Assembly (NCBI RefSeq): GCF_002706795.1
Contig: NZ_CP017705.1
Coordinates: 4,129,501 to 4,193,500, forward strand
DNA from: Brevibacillus laterosporus DSM 25
GTDB taxonomy: Bacteria; Bacillota; Bacilli; Brevibacillales; Brevibacillaceae
Direction: 5' to 3'
Length of the DNA: 64,000 nucleotides
The notes below the pieces were generated by a model. That model was not told the DNA's origin. It saw only the letters and a program-made list of their open reading frames with translations, and did no database searches. This document shows, one piece after another, positions 17,840 to 26,942 of this stretch; positions within the stretch are counted from its first letter, which is position 1, and each line of letters opens with the position of its first letter. Position numbers and translations under genes: made by a program.

Positions 17840-19156
17840 ATGTTTTTGCATGGCACAAGTCGCATCAATGAAAAAGGACACCTTGAAATTGGGGGATGTG
17901 ATACTACCAAGCTAGTAGAGAAATATCAGACTCCATTGTACGTCTATGATGAAACATTAATTCGGGAAAAGTGCCGTGCTTTTGTAGAGGCCTTTCAGCA
18001 AAGTGGTTTTGCTTTTCAAGTAGCCTATGCTAGCAAAGCTTTTTGTACGATGGCAATGTGCAAGCTGATAGAAGAGGAAGGATTATCCCTGGATGTGGTT
18101 TCTGCTGGAGAATTATACACAGCATTAGTAGCGGGGTTCCCGGCAGAACGAATTCATTTTCATGGTAATAATAAAACCATGCAAGAATTAATTATGGCTC
18201 TTGAAGCCAATATTGGCTGTTTTGTGGCAGATAACTTTTATGAATTAGATATGTTACATTCACTAGCTACAGAGCGTGGATTGACAGCTAATGTTTTGCT
18301 ACGTCTTACACCTGGTGTAGAAGCACACACGCATGAATATATATCCACTGGACAGCAGGACTCCAAATTTGGATTTGATATGATTAGCAATCAAGCGATG
18401 AAGGCTATTGAAGTAGCACAAGAAAGTCAAGCGTTGCAATTACTTGGCATTCACTGTCATATAGGCTCCCAAATCTTCGAAACAGATGGCTTTCTGTTAG
18501 CTATTCAACGTTTGACGGAATTTTTAGCTGATGTAAAAAAAGAGCTAGGTTTTACTTGTCAGGTATTTAATGTCGGAGGCGGTTTTGGTATTCGATATGT
18601 GGAAGGGGATACACCGCTTGTAGCAAAGGACTATATCGAAGCGATTACGAATGGTGTACGTACTGAGTTTATAAAGCATAACCTGCCTTTCCCAGAAATT
18701 TGGATTGAACCTGGTCGGAGTATTATTGGAGATGCTGGGACAACCTTGTATACAATTGGAGCGACGAAAGAAATTCCTGATGTTCGAAAATATGTAGCAA
18801 TTGATGGGGGAATGACTGACAATCTACGACCTGCTTTGTACCAAGCTAAATATGAGGCCTGTGTGGCTAATCGTTTGCTTGAGCCTGCTACAGAACTGGT
18901 TTCAATAGCGGGTAAATGCTGTGAATCAGGCGATATGCTTATCTGGGACGTACAGTTGTCTACTCATCAACCTGGGGATATTTTAGCCGTTTCCAGTACA
19001 GGTGCTTATGGGTATGCAATGGCTAATAACTATAATCGAATTACGCGACCTGCTGTTGTATTTGTTAAAGAAGGCGAAGCAGAATTGGTGGTTCAGCGTG
19101 AATCATTAATGGATCTGATTCGAAATGATCGCCTGTATACCAAAGTTTCACTGTAA
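17840..19156 (+). CDS. lysA: Diaminopimelate decarboxylase LysA
   Basis: A 438-residue PLP enzyme that converts meso-diaminopimelate to lysine. The PLP lysine lies in YASKAF (residue ~61). HCHIGSQI, NVGGGFGIRY, EPGRSIIGDAG and the C-terminal CESGDML motif (substrate and PLP contacts) are complete. ATG 17840 follows a strong AAGGGGGG site; the frame is open seven codons further upstream without support. Its position after spoVAF is conserved in Bacillus relatives. No lysine riboswitch was recognised in the 219-bp upstream gap. Confidence 0.96.
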   Translation: MFLHGTSRINEKGHLEIGGCDTTKLVEKYQTPLYVYDETLIREKCRAFVEAFQQSGFAFQVAYASKAFCTMAMCKLIEEEGLSLDVVSAGELYTALVAGFPAERIHFHGNNKTMQELIMALEANIGCFVADNFYELDMLHSLATERGLTANVLLRLTPGVEAHTHEYISTGQQDSKFGFDMISNQAMKAIEVAQESQALQLLGIHCHIGSQIFETDGFLLAIQRLTEFLADVKKELGFTCQVFNVGGGFGIRYVEGDTPLVAKDYIEAITNGVRTEFIKHNLPFPEIWIEPGRSIIGDAGTTLYTIGATKEIPDVRKYVAIDGGMTDNLRPALYQAKYEACVANRLLEPATELVSIAGKCCESGDMLIWDVQLSTHQPGDILAVSSTGAYGYAMANNYNRITRPAVVFVKEGEAELVVQRESLMDLIRNDRLYTKVSL

Positions 19157-19162
19157 AAAGGA

Positions 19163-19213
19163 TGATATATTTCTCAAGGAAATGAGATTTCAGAGATGGA
19201 GTCTCTTTTTTTT
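19163..19213 (+). terminator. Weak terminator after lysA
   Basis: Short stems (TCTCA/TGAGA and AGAGA/TCTCT) end in a run of eight T residues at ~19204-19213. The stem is weak but the T-run is long. Confidence 0.5.
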
Positions 19214-19349
19214 GCTTTGTACAACGATAACTTGCTATTAGGAATTGAACAAGATAAGATAAAAGGGATAAAAACCACTTTGTTCAATGAGCAGGTGGAC
19301 TATTTATTTATCCCTTTTAAGGGAATGGAAATAATGGAGGTATATACAT

Positions 19350-19784
19350 ATGAAAAAAGGTCAAATCACCCTAGACAACGGAAATAAGGTTGTTATTGAA
19401 TTCTTCGATAAAGAAGCTCCTGGTACCGTTGCAAACTTCGAAAAACTAGCAACTGAAGGCTTCTACAATGGTCTGTCTTTCCACCGTGTTATTCCAGGGT
19501 TTGTTGCACAAGGCGGTTGCCCACATGGAACAGGGACTGGCGGTCCTGGTTACACAATCAAATGTGAAACACAAGGAAACCCACACAAACACGTTCGTGG
19601 TGCATTGTCCATGGCACATGCAGGTAAAGATACAGGCGGTAGCCAATTCTTTATCGGTTATGATGCATTCCCACATCTAGATGGCGTTCATACTGTATTT
19701 GGTCAAGTTATCGAAGGTATGGAGCATGTGGACAAAATTAAGCAAGGCGAAAAAATGACTGAAGTAAAGGTCTGGGAAGAGTAA
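19350..19784 (+). CDS. ppiB: Peptidyl-prolyl cis-trans isomerase PpiB (cyclophilin)
   Basis: A 144-residue cytosolic cyclophilin that speeds proline isomerisation in protein folding. The catalytic [13 protein letters not shown] stretch (residues ~42-54), GTGTGGPGY and GSQFFI are intact. GGAGG lies ~9 bp before the ATG. It marks the left edge of the conserved chromosome backbone before the accessory segment. Confidence 0.97.
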   Translation: MKKGQITLDNGNKVVIEFFDKEAPGTVANFEKLATEGFYNGLSFHRVIPGFVAQGGCPHGTGTGGPGYTIKCETQGNPHKHVRGALSMAHAGKDTGGSQFFIGYDAFPHLDGVHTVFGQVIEGMEHVDKIKQGEKMTEVKVWEE

Positions 19785-19861
19785 TTCCTAGATAGTCATA
19801 AATGAATCCCCTAGTGAAGTATTATGGACTGACCCAGGTTAATGAGACTTTGAAAAAACAC

Positions 19862-20721
19862 CTATGCTACCTGTTTCCCATACTCGTATGGGGACAGGTA
19901 GTTTAATTTCTCCTGAATTCGTTCTTCATTGTAAAAACAGATGTAATTCTCTACTTTTTGTATTACCATTAGGTTTGTTAGGATCTCTCTTTTTAGAGAG
20001 TCGAATTCTTCCGACTTTAGCGAGGAGTGGAAGGATTCAATGACAAACATTATCATGGCAATTCCCCTTTCGGGACATGCTCGTGGTAATGTTTTTTTCT
20101 TTTGCTTTGCTTTGAAACGCGTATGACGTATAAACTGAGCCTTGGTCACTGTGGAAAAAGAGCACCTGCTGCCTCCGTAGTATTTATTGCCTCCTCCAGA
20201 GTTTCTAGCACGAGAGAAACATCTTGTCGGTCACTTATTCGGTAAGCGATGATTTCGTTGTTATACAGGTCCATAATTGTCGATAAGTACAACATGCTTT
20301 GACCGTAAGATAAATATGTAATATCCGTAACCCACTTTTCATTTGGTTTCGAAACCGTAAAATCCCTGTTAAGTTCATTCGCTACAACAATTCTGCTCTC
20401 CCCGTTGATAAACGTCTTACGTTTTGGCTTGGTGCGACATTGTAGATTTTTCTTCTGCATAATTCTTTGGACTGTCTTACGATTCACCTGTTTGTTATGC
20501 TTACGACACAGTAAAGCTCGTTTCTTTCTGTGACCAAAACGATAGTGATATTTCCGACACAACTGCTCAATTAGAGTTTCAAGCTCCATTTCCCTATTGC
20601 CTGCTTTGGCTTTCCAGCGGTAATAAGTCGCCCGTGGCACTCCAAACAGTTTAAGCACATCTGTGATAGGAAATTTCCTCCGAAAACTCTCTACAACCTC
20701 CATTAAAATTGATTTTTCCAC
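19862..20721 (-). pseudogene. IS3-family transposase OrfB, frameshifted
   Basis: The N-terminal ~190 residues read through (MEKSILMEVVESF, the HTH-like RRKFPITDVLKLFGVPRATYYRWK, and the start of the DDE core WVTDITYL). The frame then breaks at ~20150, exactly where the second catalytic aspartate is expected (DQGSVYTS appears in a different frame). It resumes with ESFHSSLKSEEFDS containing the last catalytic glutamate, and ends at YGKQVA. At least two frameshifts separate the pieces, so no functional transposase is made. Confidence 0.88.
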
Positions 20722-21003
20722 CTCCTTTGTCGTTCCAGATACTTTTTTAGGACTTTAATTTGTATCTCTAATTGTCGGATTTTTAGATCCTTCTGAGTCA
20801 TCTCGTCGAGATGATTTGAACCGCTTTTCCCATACTTATACTGCTTGCCTACAGGTTGGGAAAATCGATGTGTTTCCCCGTTTCGATACCATTTCATTCA
20901 GGTTTTAATTTGCTTTTTATCCTCGATTCCTAATTGCTCCAATATCTCCTAATTCGTAACGCCTGCTTGTTTCATCTTAACGACTTGCAGAGAGGATGAC
21001 TCA
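20703..21003 (-). pseudogene. IS3-family transposase OrfA with two in-frame stops
   Basis: The frame reads SLQVVKMKQAGVTN, stop, EILEQLGIEDKKQIKT, stop, MKWYRNGETHRFSQPVG, then a leucine-zipper-like helix (KDLKIRQLEIQIKVLKKYLE) ending at 20703. This is the usual OrfA order of helix-turn-helix then coiled coil. It overlaps the OrfB start by 19 bp in a shifted frame, as in IS3 elements that use programmed frameshifting. The two stops make it a pseudogene. Confidence 0.8.
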
Positions 21004-21021
21004 AATCCAATTCGGGGTCCA

Positions 21022-21442
21022 CTAACGTGAATAAATAATTTATTGATATTTGAAAGGATTTAACTGACAACTTTTGAATTTAATCTATTTAATCCATTAT
21101 TTAGAGCAAATTTATTTAAAAACTTATCTATAATTCGTCAAAAAGATCCGATTCATGCCTTTTCCATTCCAGAATTTGGCCCGCAAAAAAATTGGTTGAC
21201 AAAGGCAGTTAATAACAGCAATGTATAACCTACTATAATGGTTAATTCAGTAATTATTTATAGTAATGGATCTCATCTGGGCAAATATTTACTATATCCC
21301 TGATTACTAGAGTTAGAGAATTATGGAGAGAAAGAGTGTGCTTAGAAGTTATGATTTATATTATAATGTGCTAAAATCGATTCAACATAGGGACCTTTTT
21401 AAACTTTACCCCTAGCTGGACTAGTAAGGAATGGTGATCTCC
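21022..21442. other. Intergenic region before the two-component operon
   Basis: AT-rich DNA without an ORF. TTGACA at ~21194 and TATAAT at ~21233 are present but too far apart to form one promoter. No copy of the three-box element found at 24939 and 26943 was seen here. Confidence 0.4.
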
Positions 21443-22141
21443 ATGAATAAAACAAAAGTTCTCATTATTGAAGATGAACAACCAATTGCCGATTTACTTT
21501 CATATGGGCTTACGTTGGAAGGCTTTCGTACACGTATTTCGGCAAGTGGAGCTACAGGAATGATGGAAATGGAACAATTCAACCCCGATCTTCTCTTGCT
21601 CGACTGGATGCTACCGGATCAAAGTGGACTGGATATTTGTAAAAGAGTTACAGAAAACTACAATATTCCTATTTTAATGATAACTGCGAAGTCTGATATT
21701 ACCGATAAAGTGCTCGGACTTGAATTCGGAGCAGATGATTATATCACGAAGCCTTTTGACCTGCGTGAAGTTGTCGCTAGAATCCGCACGATTCTACGTC
21801 GGGTTGATCAAGCCAATATTAGGGAACGGGATACGGTTGGAGACGATGTGATCCGGTTTAAAAATATCGAGATTGTGGTGGAGGAAAGACTGGTTAAAAA
21901 AGAGGGCATACTAGTCGACCTGACTCCCAAGGAATTCGACTTACTTATGACATTATTTGGCCACCGGGGAAGAATTTTCACTCGGTCAGAATTGCTTGAC
22001 CTGGTATGGGAATACGATTTTGGCGGCGATACCCGGACGGTTGATACCCATATTCAGAGGCTCCGCAAAAAACTGGATGCAGGCGATCTGATCATAACCG
22101 TGTTCGGGATCGGGTACAAATTCGGGAAGCAGGTCGAATAG
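21443..22141 (+). CDS. Two-component response regulator (OmpR/PhoB family)
   Basis: A ~232-residue regulator. The receiver domain has acidic residues ED(E) near residue 10, the phospho-acceptor Asp54 (LLLLDWMLPD), and the lysine in DYITKPFD near 103. The C-terminal winged helix (residues ~130-230) shows LTPKEFDLLMTL, TRSELLDLVW and RTVDTHIQRLRKKL. ATG 21443 is used for the conserved N-terminus MNKTKVLIIEDE; an ATG at 21431 in frame is closer to AAGGA. It is followed after 2 bp by its histidine kinase. It is the best candidate to bind the 11-bp-phased boxes at 24939, 26943 and 38092 (inference). Confidence 0.92.
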   Translation: MNKTKVLIIEDEQPIADLLSYGLTLEGFRTRISASGATGMMEMEQFNPDLLLLDWMLPDQSGLDICKRVTENYNIPILMITAKSDITDKVLGLEFGADDYITKPFDLREVVARIRTILRRVDQANIRERDTVGDDVIRFKNIEIVVEERLVKKEGILVDLTPKEFDLLMTLFGHRGRIFTRSELLDLVWEYDFGGDTRTVDTHIQRLRKKLDAGDLIITVFGIGYKFGKQVE

Positions 22142-22143
22142 CG

Positions 22144-23601
22144 ATGATCGGGACGATCCGAGCCAAATTTATCATCGGTTTTTTTCTGATCTTTCTTTTC
22201 TCTTTCCTTATTCTCAATCAGACGGTAAAAGAGATCATTTGGACGAGCAATCAAAAGATTGTAACTTCGGAATTGGTTGGTCTCAAAAACAACAGCAATG
22301 TGTATGTACGTCAAGCATTTCTTATCAATCATTTTTCAAATAACAAACTCTATTTCAGCCAAATGGCCCAGGATTTGGTAAGTGACTTAAATCATGCCAC
22401 AGGAAGCAACGTCGGCGTCTATACGTTGGAAGGCGTTTTGTTGTATTCCTCGGACAAATCGGTATTCTCAGGACAGCAAGAGAAGGACCTTAAACAGGCG
22501 ATTGGAGGCAAAACAGCCTATCATATCACGTACGACCAGAACAACGGGGAGGTCTTTTTCTCTTATCCGGTTGTCATTGATGGAAGCAAGGTAGGAATCC
22601 TGCGATTTGCTAAAGACTTTAGCCTGCTTTATGAACAAAGTGGACGGATATTGGACATCATCTTTTACAGCTCGCTTGCGCTCTTCGCAGTGGCATTCCT
22701 GTTCTCCTATATCCTCTCCAGGCACCTCTCGATCCCACTCGTCAAACTAACCCATGCTTCCACAGAGGTGAAGAACGGCAATCTCGATGTTCGTATTCAT
22801 TTTCATCGCAAGGATGAGATTGGTCGACTGGCTGTCAATTTTAACGATATGATCGAACGGATCAGCACCCAAATTTCAACCATCGAAAGAGACCGTGACT
22901 TACTTAAAGAAGTCAACCAACAGGAAAAACGATTTTTTGACAATATCACGCACGAGCTCAAAACACCGTTGACTTCCATTCTGGGGTACGCCGAAATTAT
23001 TCGGGAAAAAGGGGAAACTGACCGGGAGTTTTTCGAAAAAGGGATCAATCACATCATCGAAGAGAGCCGACGTCTGCACAGAATGGTGTTGAAACTGCTT
23101 GAGATCTCCCGCAGAACCTCAAAGAATTATGAATTCGATAGGGTGGACACAGGAATAATTCTGCATGACGTTTGTGATTCGATGTCGTTTCGGGCGAAGC
23201 GCTATAAAAAGAAGATCGTCTGGAGGACTGAAGAAAATCTGTTTGTGTACGGTCAGGCTGACAAATTACGCCAGCTTTTCATTAATCTTCTAGATAATGC
23301 CATCAAATACAGCTCAACTTACGCGGAAATATCAGTCAAGGGTGAGCTTTCAGCTGGGAATGTACGTGTTGAATTTAAAAATCCCGGTAATCCGATCGCA
23401 CCTGAGCAACTAACAAAGCTGTTTCAACCCTTTTATTCGGTAAATGTGAAAGGCGCGGAAGAAGGGAGTGTCGGTTTAGGACTGAGTATTGCCAAATCCA
23501 TCGTCGACGATCACGGAGGGACGATCAGTATCGTCAGCGAGAATTATTATACTAGCGTGTTTGTGGAAATTCCTTGCGTGAAGGCGGAGATATTATCATG
23601 A
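22144..23601 (+). CDS. Sensor histidine kinase (HAMP-HisKA-HATPase)
   Basis: A 485-residue membrane kinase and partner of the preceding regulator. TM1 is at residues ~8-28, an extracytoplasmic sensor of ~140 residues follows, TM2 is at ~172-195, then comes HAMP (~195-247). The H-box FDNITHELKTPLTSIL carries the phospho-accepting His near 270, followed by the N-box LLDNAIKYSS and G-box VGLGLSIAKSIVDDHGG. The sensor includes VGVYTLEGVLLYSS, a PAS/Cache-like strand pattern. Its stop overlaps the ATG of the lipoprotein gene, so the three genes form an operon. Confidence 0.92.
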   Translation: MIGTIRAKFIIGFFLIFLFSFLILNQTVKEIIWTSNQKIVTSELVGLKNNSNVYVRQAFLINHFSNNKLYFSQMAQDLVSDLNHATGSNVGVYTLEGVLLYSSDKSVFSGQQEKDLKQAIGGKTAYHITYDQNNGEVFFSYPVVIDGSKVGILRFAKDFSLLYEQSGRILDIIFYSSLALFAVAFLFSYILSRHLSIPLVKLTHASTEVKNGNLDVRIHFHRKDEIGRLAVNFNDMIERISTQISTIERDRDLLKEVNQQEKRFFDNITHELKTPLTSILGYAEIIREKGETDREFFEKGINHIIEESRRLHRMVLKLLEISRRTSKNYEFDRVDTGIILHDVCDSMSFRAKRYKKKIVWRTEENLFVYGQADKLRQLFINLLDNAIKYSSTYAEISVKGELSAGNVRVEFKNPGNPIAPEQLTKLFQPFYSVNVKGAEEGSVGLGLSIAKSIVDDHGGTISIVSENYYTSVFVEIPCVKAEILS

Positions 23602-24755
23602 TGAATAGTCGATCCTTTTTAACGTCTGGGGCGCTGCTGTTGTTCCTCGCCATCTTTCTGTCCGGATGCACGCTAGGGCCCAGATCTGAGACGATTGTTA
23701 TACCAAGCAAGGAAGAGACTCATACCGATGAACTGAATAGCCGCCCGTTCCAGGTGAAGGCGATATACCGTTTCTTCAATACATTCGCGGAGACGGATCA
23801 GATGTTGGGGTGGTCCGCCACAGACTCCGTGATTGGTGTGTTCAGGAAAGCGAGCACAACTGAGGGTGTGACGAGGAACCTGGGGCGTCTTGCCTATCCC
23901 TATGAAAAGTTCGAGCAGCTGAAACAAATCGACGCCAATACAGCTTTTTTGGAACTGTCCCCAGACGGCAAGAAAATCTCTAAAATAGCCATGTCGGCAT
24001 CCGGTGCATCGATAAAGCTGATCTCGTTACCTGACGGAAAGGAAACGGAAGTAGTGATGTACCGTTCCAGCCAAAGTCTGTATCTGCAAGATGTTGAGTG
24101 GTCTAACAACAGTCGATACGTATGCTTTCTCATCATAGATGCATCCATGAAGGGAAAAGCCAGAGTAGGAGTATACGATAACGATTCAGGATCTTACAAA
24201 ACGTATCAACTAAAGGATATTGATCGGGGAAGGACGCTCACAGGGGTTAACATTTCTGATGATGGACAAAGCGTGCTGCTTACCCTGTTTGAGAATAAAT
24301 CAGGTCGTTCCAACAGGATAGTCATGGGAATGATCAATGGAAGTGATATTACCGTACAGTATGAGCACCAGACAGGTCGCGAACAAAACGCTTGGCTAAA
24401 TAATGATCAGTTCGTGTACCTTGGAACAGATGGAACGCTGTATGAATACGACCGCAGAACCAGCGAGCTTACCGTCCTGCTGGATAAAATAAGCAACTTC
24501 GAGTTCTCCCGAGACCGGAAGTATGTCGCATACTCGTTGTACGATAAAGACACTATCTTTGTCGGAAAGCTCCAAGGTAAAAATGTCCTCTACGAAGAAC
24601 CTGTGTATCATGGAGTCATACCATCGAAAATATTCTGGAGTCCAGATAATAAAAGCCTTCTCATTCATGGCAGGAAGTACTATTCTTCTGTGCAGGGCGG
24701 GCAAGTAGAATCGAATACCTCAGATGAGCTGCCTTTTGTACTCACATTTCAATAG
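23598..24755 (+). CDS. Lipoprotein with TolB-like beta-propeller repeats
   Basis: A 385-residue predicted lipoprotein. The N-terminus is hydrophobic and ends in the lipobox L-S-G-C (Cys24), so it should be anchored on the outer face of the membrane. The rest shows repeated propeller-like blades: SPDGKKISK, WSNNSRYVCF, SDDGQSVLLT, SRDRKYVAYS and SPDNKSLLIH. The ATG at 23598 lies 8 bp after GGCGGAG and overlaps the kinase stop. Coupling to a sensor kinase suggests an accessory sensing protein (inference); no enzyme motif was seen. Confidence 0.85.
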   Translation: MMNSRSFLTSGALLLFLAIFLSGCTLGPRSETIVIPSKEETHTDELNSRPFQVKAIYRFFNTFAETDQMLGWSATDSVIGVFRKASTTEGVTRNLGRLAYPYEKFEQLKQIDANTAFLELSPDGKKISKIAMSASGASIKLISLPDGKETEVVMYRSSQSLYLQDVEWSNNSRYVCFLIIDASMKGKARVGVYDNDSGSYKTYQLKDIDRGRTLTGVNISDDGQSVLLTLFENKSGRSNRIVMGMINGSDITVQYEHQTGREQNAWLNNDQFVYLGTDGTLYEYDRRTSELTVLLDKISNFEFSRDRKYVAYSLYDKDTIFVGKLQGKNVLYEEPVYHGVIPSKIFWSPDNKSLLIHGRKYYSSVQGGQVESNTSDELPFVLTFQ

Positions 24756-24938
24756 TATATCTTGGAAAAGTAGCTCAATCTTAAAATCCTCAAATCTGTA
24801 TAGGAACAATACCCTGCCAGAGCTCATATCGGGAACCAGACAGCTAGCCAACCTTATTTCGTTATTCAACCGAAATAAGGTTGTTTTTTTGCATCAAAGC
24901 AATATCGAAACAATAAAAGCTTGAGTCTGTCTCTTATG
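24756..24938. other. Intergenic tail with terminator
   Basis: Non-coding DNA between the lipoprotein gene and the phased promoter. It contains the strong terminator at 24850-24890, listed separately. Confidence 0.5.
24850..24890 (+). terminator. Terminator of the two-component operon
   Basis: Stem AACCTTATTTCG (24850-24861) with CGAAATAAGGTT (24871-24882), followed by GTTTTTTT. The stem is nearly the same as the terminator at 26697. Confidence 0.92.
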
Positions 24939-24992
24939 TTGACAATTTGTTTACAAGTAAGCCAAACTTTCGTGACATAAGAGCGATATATT
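24939..24992 (+). promoter_or_regulatory. Three-box phased promoter, copy 1 (before the LCP gene)
   Basis: Boxes TTGACA (24939), TTTACA (24950) and GTGACA (24972) start at offsets 0, 11 and 33, and TATATT (24987-24992) lies at offset 48 as a -10 element. The DNA between the boxes is also conserved with copies 2 and 3 (AACTTTCGTGACA). This points to an activator-dependent promoter bound by a regulator that recognises direct repeats one helical turn apart. Confidence 0.75.
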
Positions 24993-25369
24993 CGGAAGAG
25001 TCGGGGGGAGCACGAGTTTAGCGTTAATTAATTATGATGGGTAAATCACTTTTCTCACTGGAGAGTTCTGTAAGACAAAGAGGAGACTTCCATAAGTCCT
25101 TGAAAGTTCTCGTACTAACTTTTGGTCAAGGGTTGAAATGATTGAAGTAGCAATCCGCTGTCGTTGCAACAAAACGACCTCGTTTTCATCCGGTTCGTTT
25201 TGTTGGACCCGAACTCTCTATCTCAGTAAATAGTCGGGAGTTCTCCTTTTCTGTACACTTTACTGCCAGCTTAATGTTATCCAAAAAGACATTTACAGAT
25301 TGACCATGCTTTGAATCGTCAATAGATAACGGAGTTTATCAATCAGGAATGTAAGGAGATTGATCATAC
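24993..25369 (+). promoter_or_regulatory. Long untranslated leader with two hairpins
   Basis: About 370 nt between the phased promoter and the LCP start, with no credible ORF. It contains AACAAAACGA (25168-25177) pairing with TCGTTTTGTT (25195-25204), then GAACTC (25211-25216) with GAGTTC (25238-25243) followed by TCCTTTT. The second hairpin could act as an attenuator. No known riboswitch class was recognised. Confidence 0.45.
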
Positions 25370-26497
25370 ATGCCAGAAACGGTGGCGAGAGATCGCCTTT
25401 CTAAACGTACTCAACGAAAGCTTGTTCGACGCAAGAGTATACGTAAGATTATTCTATTAGTTGTGCTCTTTCTGTTACTTAGCATCGGCGGTACTGCTGG
25501 AGCAATAATGTGGAACGTGAATGATACGCTAAATAAAGTGACAGAGCAGACACCTGGCGTGATAAATTCGCCAAATTCGGGTGTAGACACAGCTTTCCAT
25601 CATGATAAACCAATTTCGTTCGTCATTCTTGGCCGGGATACCCGTCCGGAAACAGGCACAATGAATACGGATGTCATAATCGTGGCTGTGGCGAACCCTA
25701 GTACAAAAAAAGTGTCGATGGTTTCCATGCCTCGTGATACGCGAGTAAAAATTCCCGGCTACCGCGGATATCATAAGATTAATGCCGTTTACGCAAAAGG
25801 GGAAATAGCGCGGCGAAAGGCGGAACGGAACGGCCAAGTACCGGCAGAAACTGGTGAAACGCTCGTCAAACAAACGCTCAAGGGAGTGCTTGGCATTCCA
25901 ATAGAACATTACATAAACATTGATTTTGATGGTTTCCGATCGGTGATTGACGAGATGGGCGGAGTAGAAGTGAATGTAGAGCGCAAGTTATACTACAACG
26001 ACTCAACCGATGGCACTCATATCGATCTTAACCCAGGGGTGCAAGTGTTAAATGGCGCCCAGGCGCTAGACTATGTTCGCCACCGTGAAGACAGCCGCGG
26101 TTTCAAGTTTTATTCGAGCGACTACGACCGTAACCGCCGTCAACAAGAGGTGATCAAGGTGGTTGCAGATAAGTTGACCAATCTTGACGAGTTGCCAAAG
26201 CTGTTCAAGCTGCTGGAAGTAGCTGGTGAACATGTCCATACCGACCTGTCGAAAGAACAAATAATTGGTCTTGCAATGGACTTTAAAGGTATTTCGGCTT
26301 CTTCCTTAATCTCCCTTGACAACGGTGGCTATTGGAAGGCTGGGTATACGTATTTGGACAGGGATAAATTTCTCGCCATTCGCAATTCGCTACGAACCGA
26401 GATGAATGTGATGAACCATCAAATTACCGAATTGAACAACTCGCCGATCTATGAAGGTGATAACGGTTCTTCTAGCACGAAGGAAAAAACTGGATGA
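25370..26497 (+). CDS. LytR-CpsA-Psr (LCP) family wall-polymer ligase
   Basis: A 375-residue protein. A basic cytosolic N-terminus and one membrane anchor (residues ~25-47, IILLVVLFLLLSIGG) precede the extracellular LCP domain. Its hallmarks are ILGRDTRPETGTMNTDVIIVAV, SMPRDTRVKIPGY (arginines that bind the polyprenyl phosphate), EHYINIDFDGFRSVIDEMGGVEV and QALDYVRHRED. LCP proteins move teichoic acids or capsule from lipid carriers to peptidoglycan. AGGAGA lies upstream of the ATG. It has its own promoter (24939) and terminator (26697), so it forms a single-gene unit. Confidence 0.93.
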   Translation: MPETVARDRLSKRTQRKLVRRKSIRKIILLVVLFLLLSIGGTAGAIMWNVNDTLNKVTEQTPGVINSPNSGVDTAFHHDKPISFVILGRDTRPETGTMNTDVIIVAVANPSTKKVSMVSMPRDTRVKIPGYRGYHKINAVYAKGEIARRKAERNGQVPAETGETLVKQTLKGVLGIPIEHYINIDFDGFRSVIDEMGGVEVNVERKLYYNDSTDGTHIDLNPGVQVLNGAQALDYVRHREDSRGFKFYSSDYDRNRRQQEVIKVVADKLTNLDELPKLFKLLEVAGEHVHTDLSKEQIIGLAMDFKGISASSLISLDNGGYWKAGYTYLDRDKFLAIRNSLRTEMNVMNHQITELNNSPIYEGDNGSSSTKEKTG

Positions 26498-26942
26498 CCC
26501 TAAGGAAACACATCAGTCAGTGTTGTAGTCAATAGCAGGATTGCCAAAACTGGTGATCAACATACCAGTGATAATCACACCTGTTAACTGATATAAGGAG
26601 CCTTTCGATGGATGAATTACAAACATTTTGCGGGACTGATAAACCAATCGCTTAGTGAGAGTACCCTCTTTACGGTAAACATAAGTCTGTTTTTTGCAAC
26701 CTTATTTCCATGTGCATTCGGAATAAGGTTGTTTTGTTTGGAATGACGAAAAATAATGCTCCTACTCTTAACCTTCTTAAGATCGTTCCCATTAAATATT
26801 CTTCGCTCAAATTTATATGCTCATTTAATCTATCGTGCATGTCTTTGTTTGACTCCACCAATAAGTCCCCTTATCGACTTATCTTTCATCCGTTGATAGT
26901 TTTGGAACAGCATGCTGACTGGCTCGAAAATCTACTTTATTG
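26498..26942. other. Intergenic region with terminator
   Basis: No convincing gene. It holds the terminator at 26697-26739 and AT-rich DNA that leads into the second copy of the phased promoter. Confidence 0.4.
26697..26739 (+). terminator. Terminator after the LCP gene
   Basis: Stem CAACCTTATTTCC (26697-26709) with GGAATAAGGTTG (26720-26731), then TTTTGTTT. The stem core AACCTTATTTC is shared with the terminator at 24850. Confidence 0.88.

Larger units (their letters stand above)
19825..21021 (-). mobile_element. Degraded IS3-family insertion sequence
   Basis: About 1.2 kb with the two-gene layout of IS3 elements (orfA then orfB, both on the minus strand). The outer ends begin TGGAC (left) and, read inward from the right, TGGAC, which is a poor but recognisable terminal inverted repeat. 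Both genes carry in-frame stops or frameshifts, so the element should be inactive by itself. It lies immediately after ppiB. Confidence 0.8.

Noticed and set aside
19825-21021. Active insertion sequence able to move the accessory segment
   Set aside because: Both IS3 copies carry stops or frameshifts, and they are not in an arrangement that would form a composite transposon with matching ends.
21194-21240. SigA promoter for the two-component operon
   Set aside because: TTGACA and TATAAT are separated by much more than 19 bp, so they cannot form one promoter.
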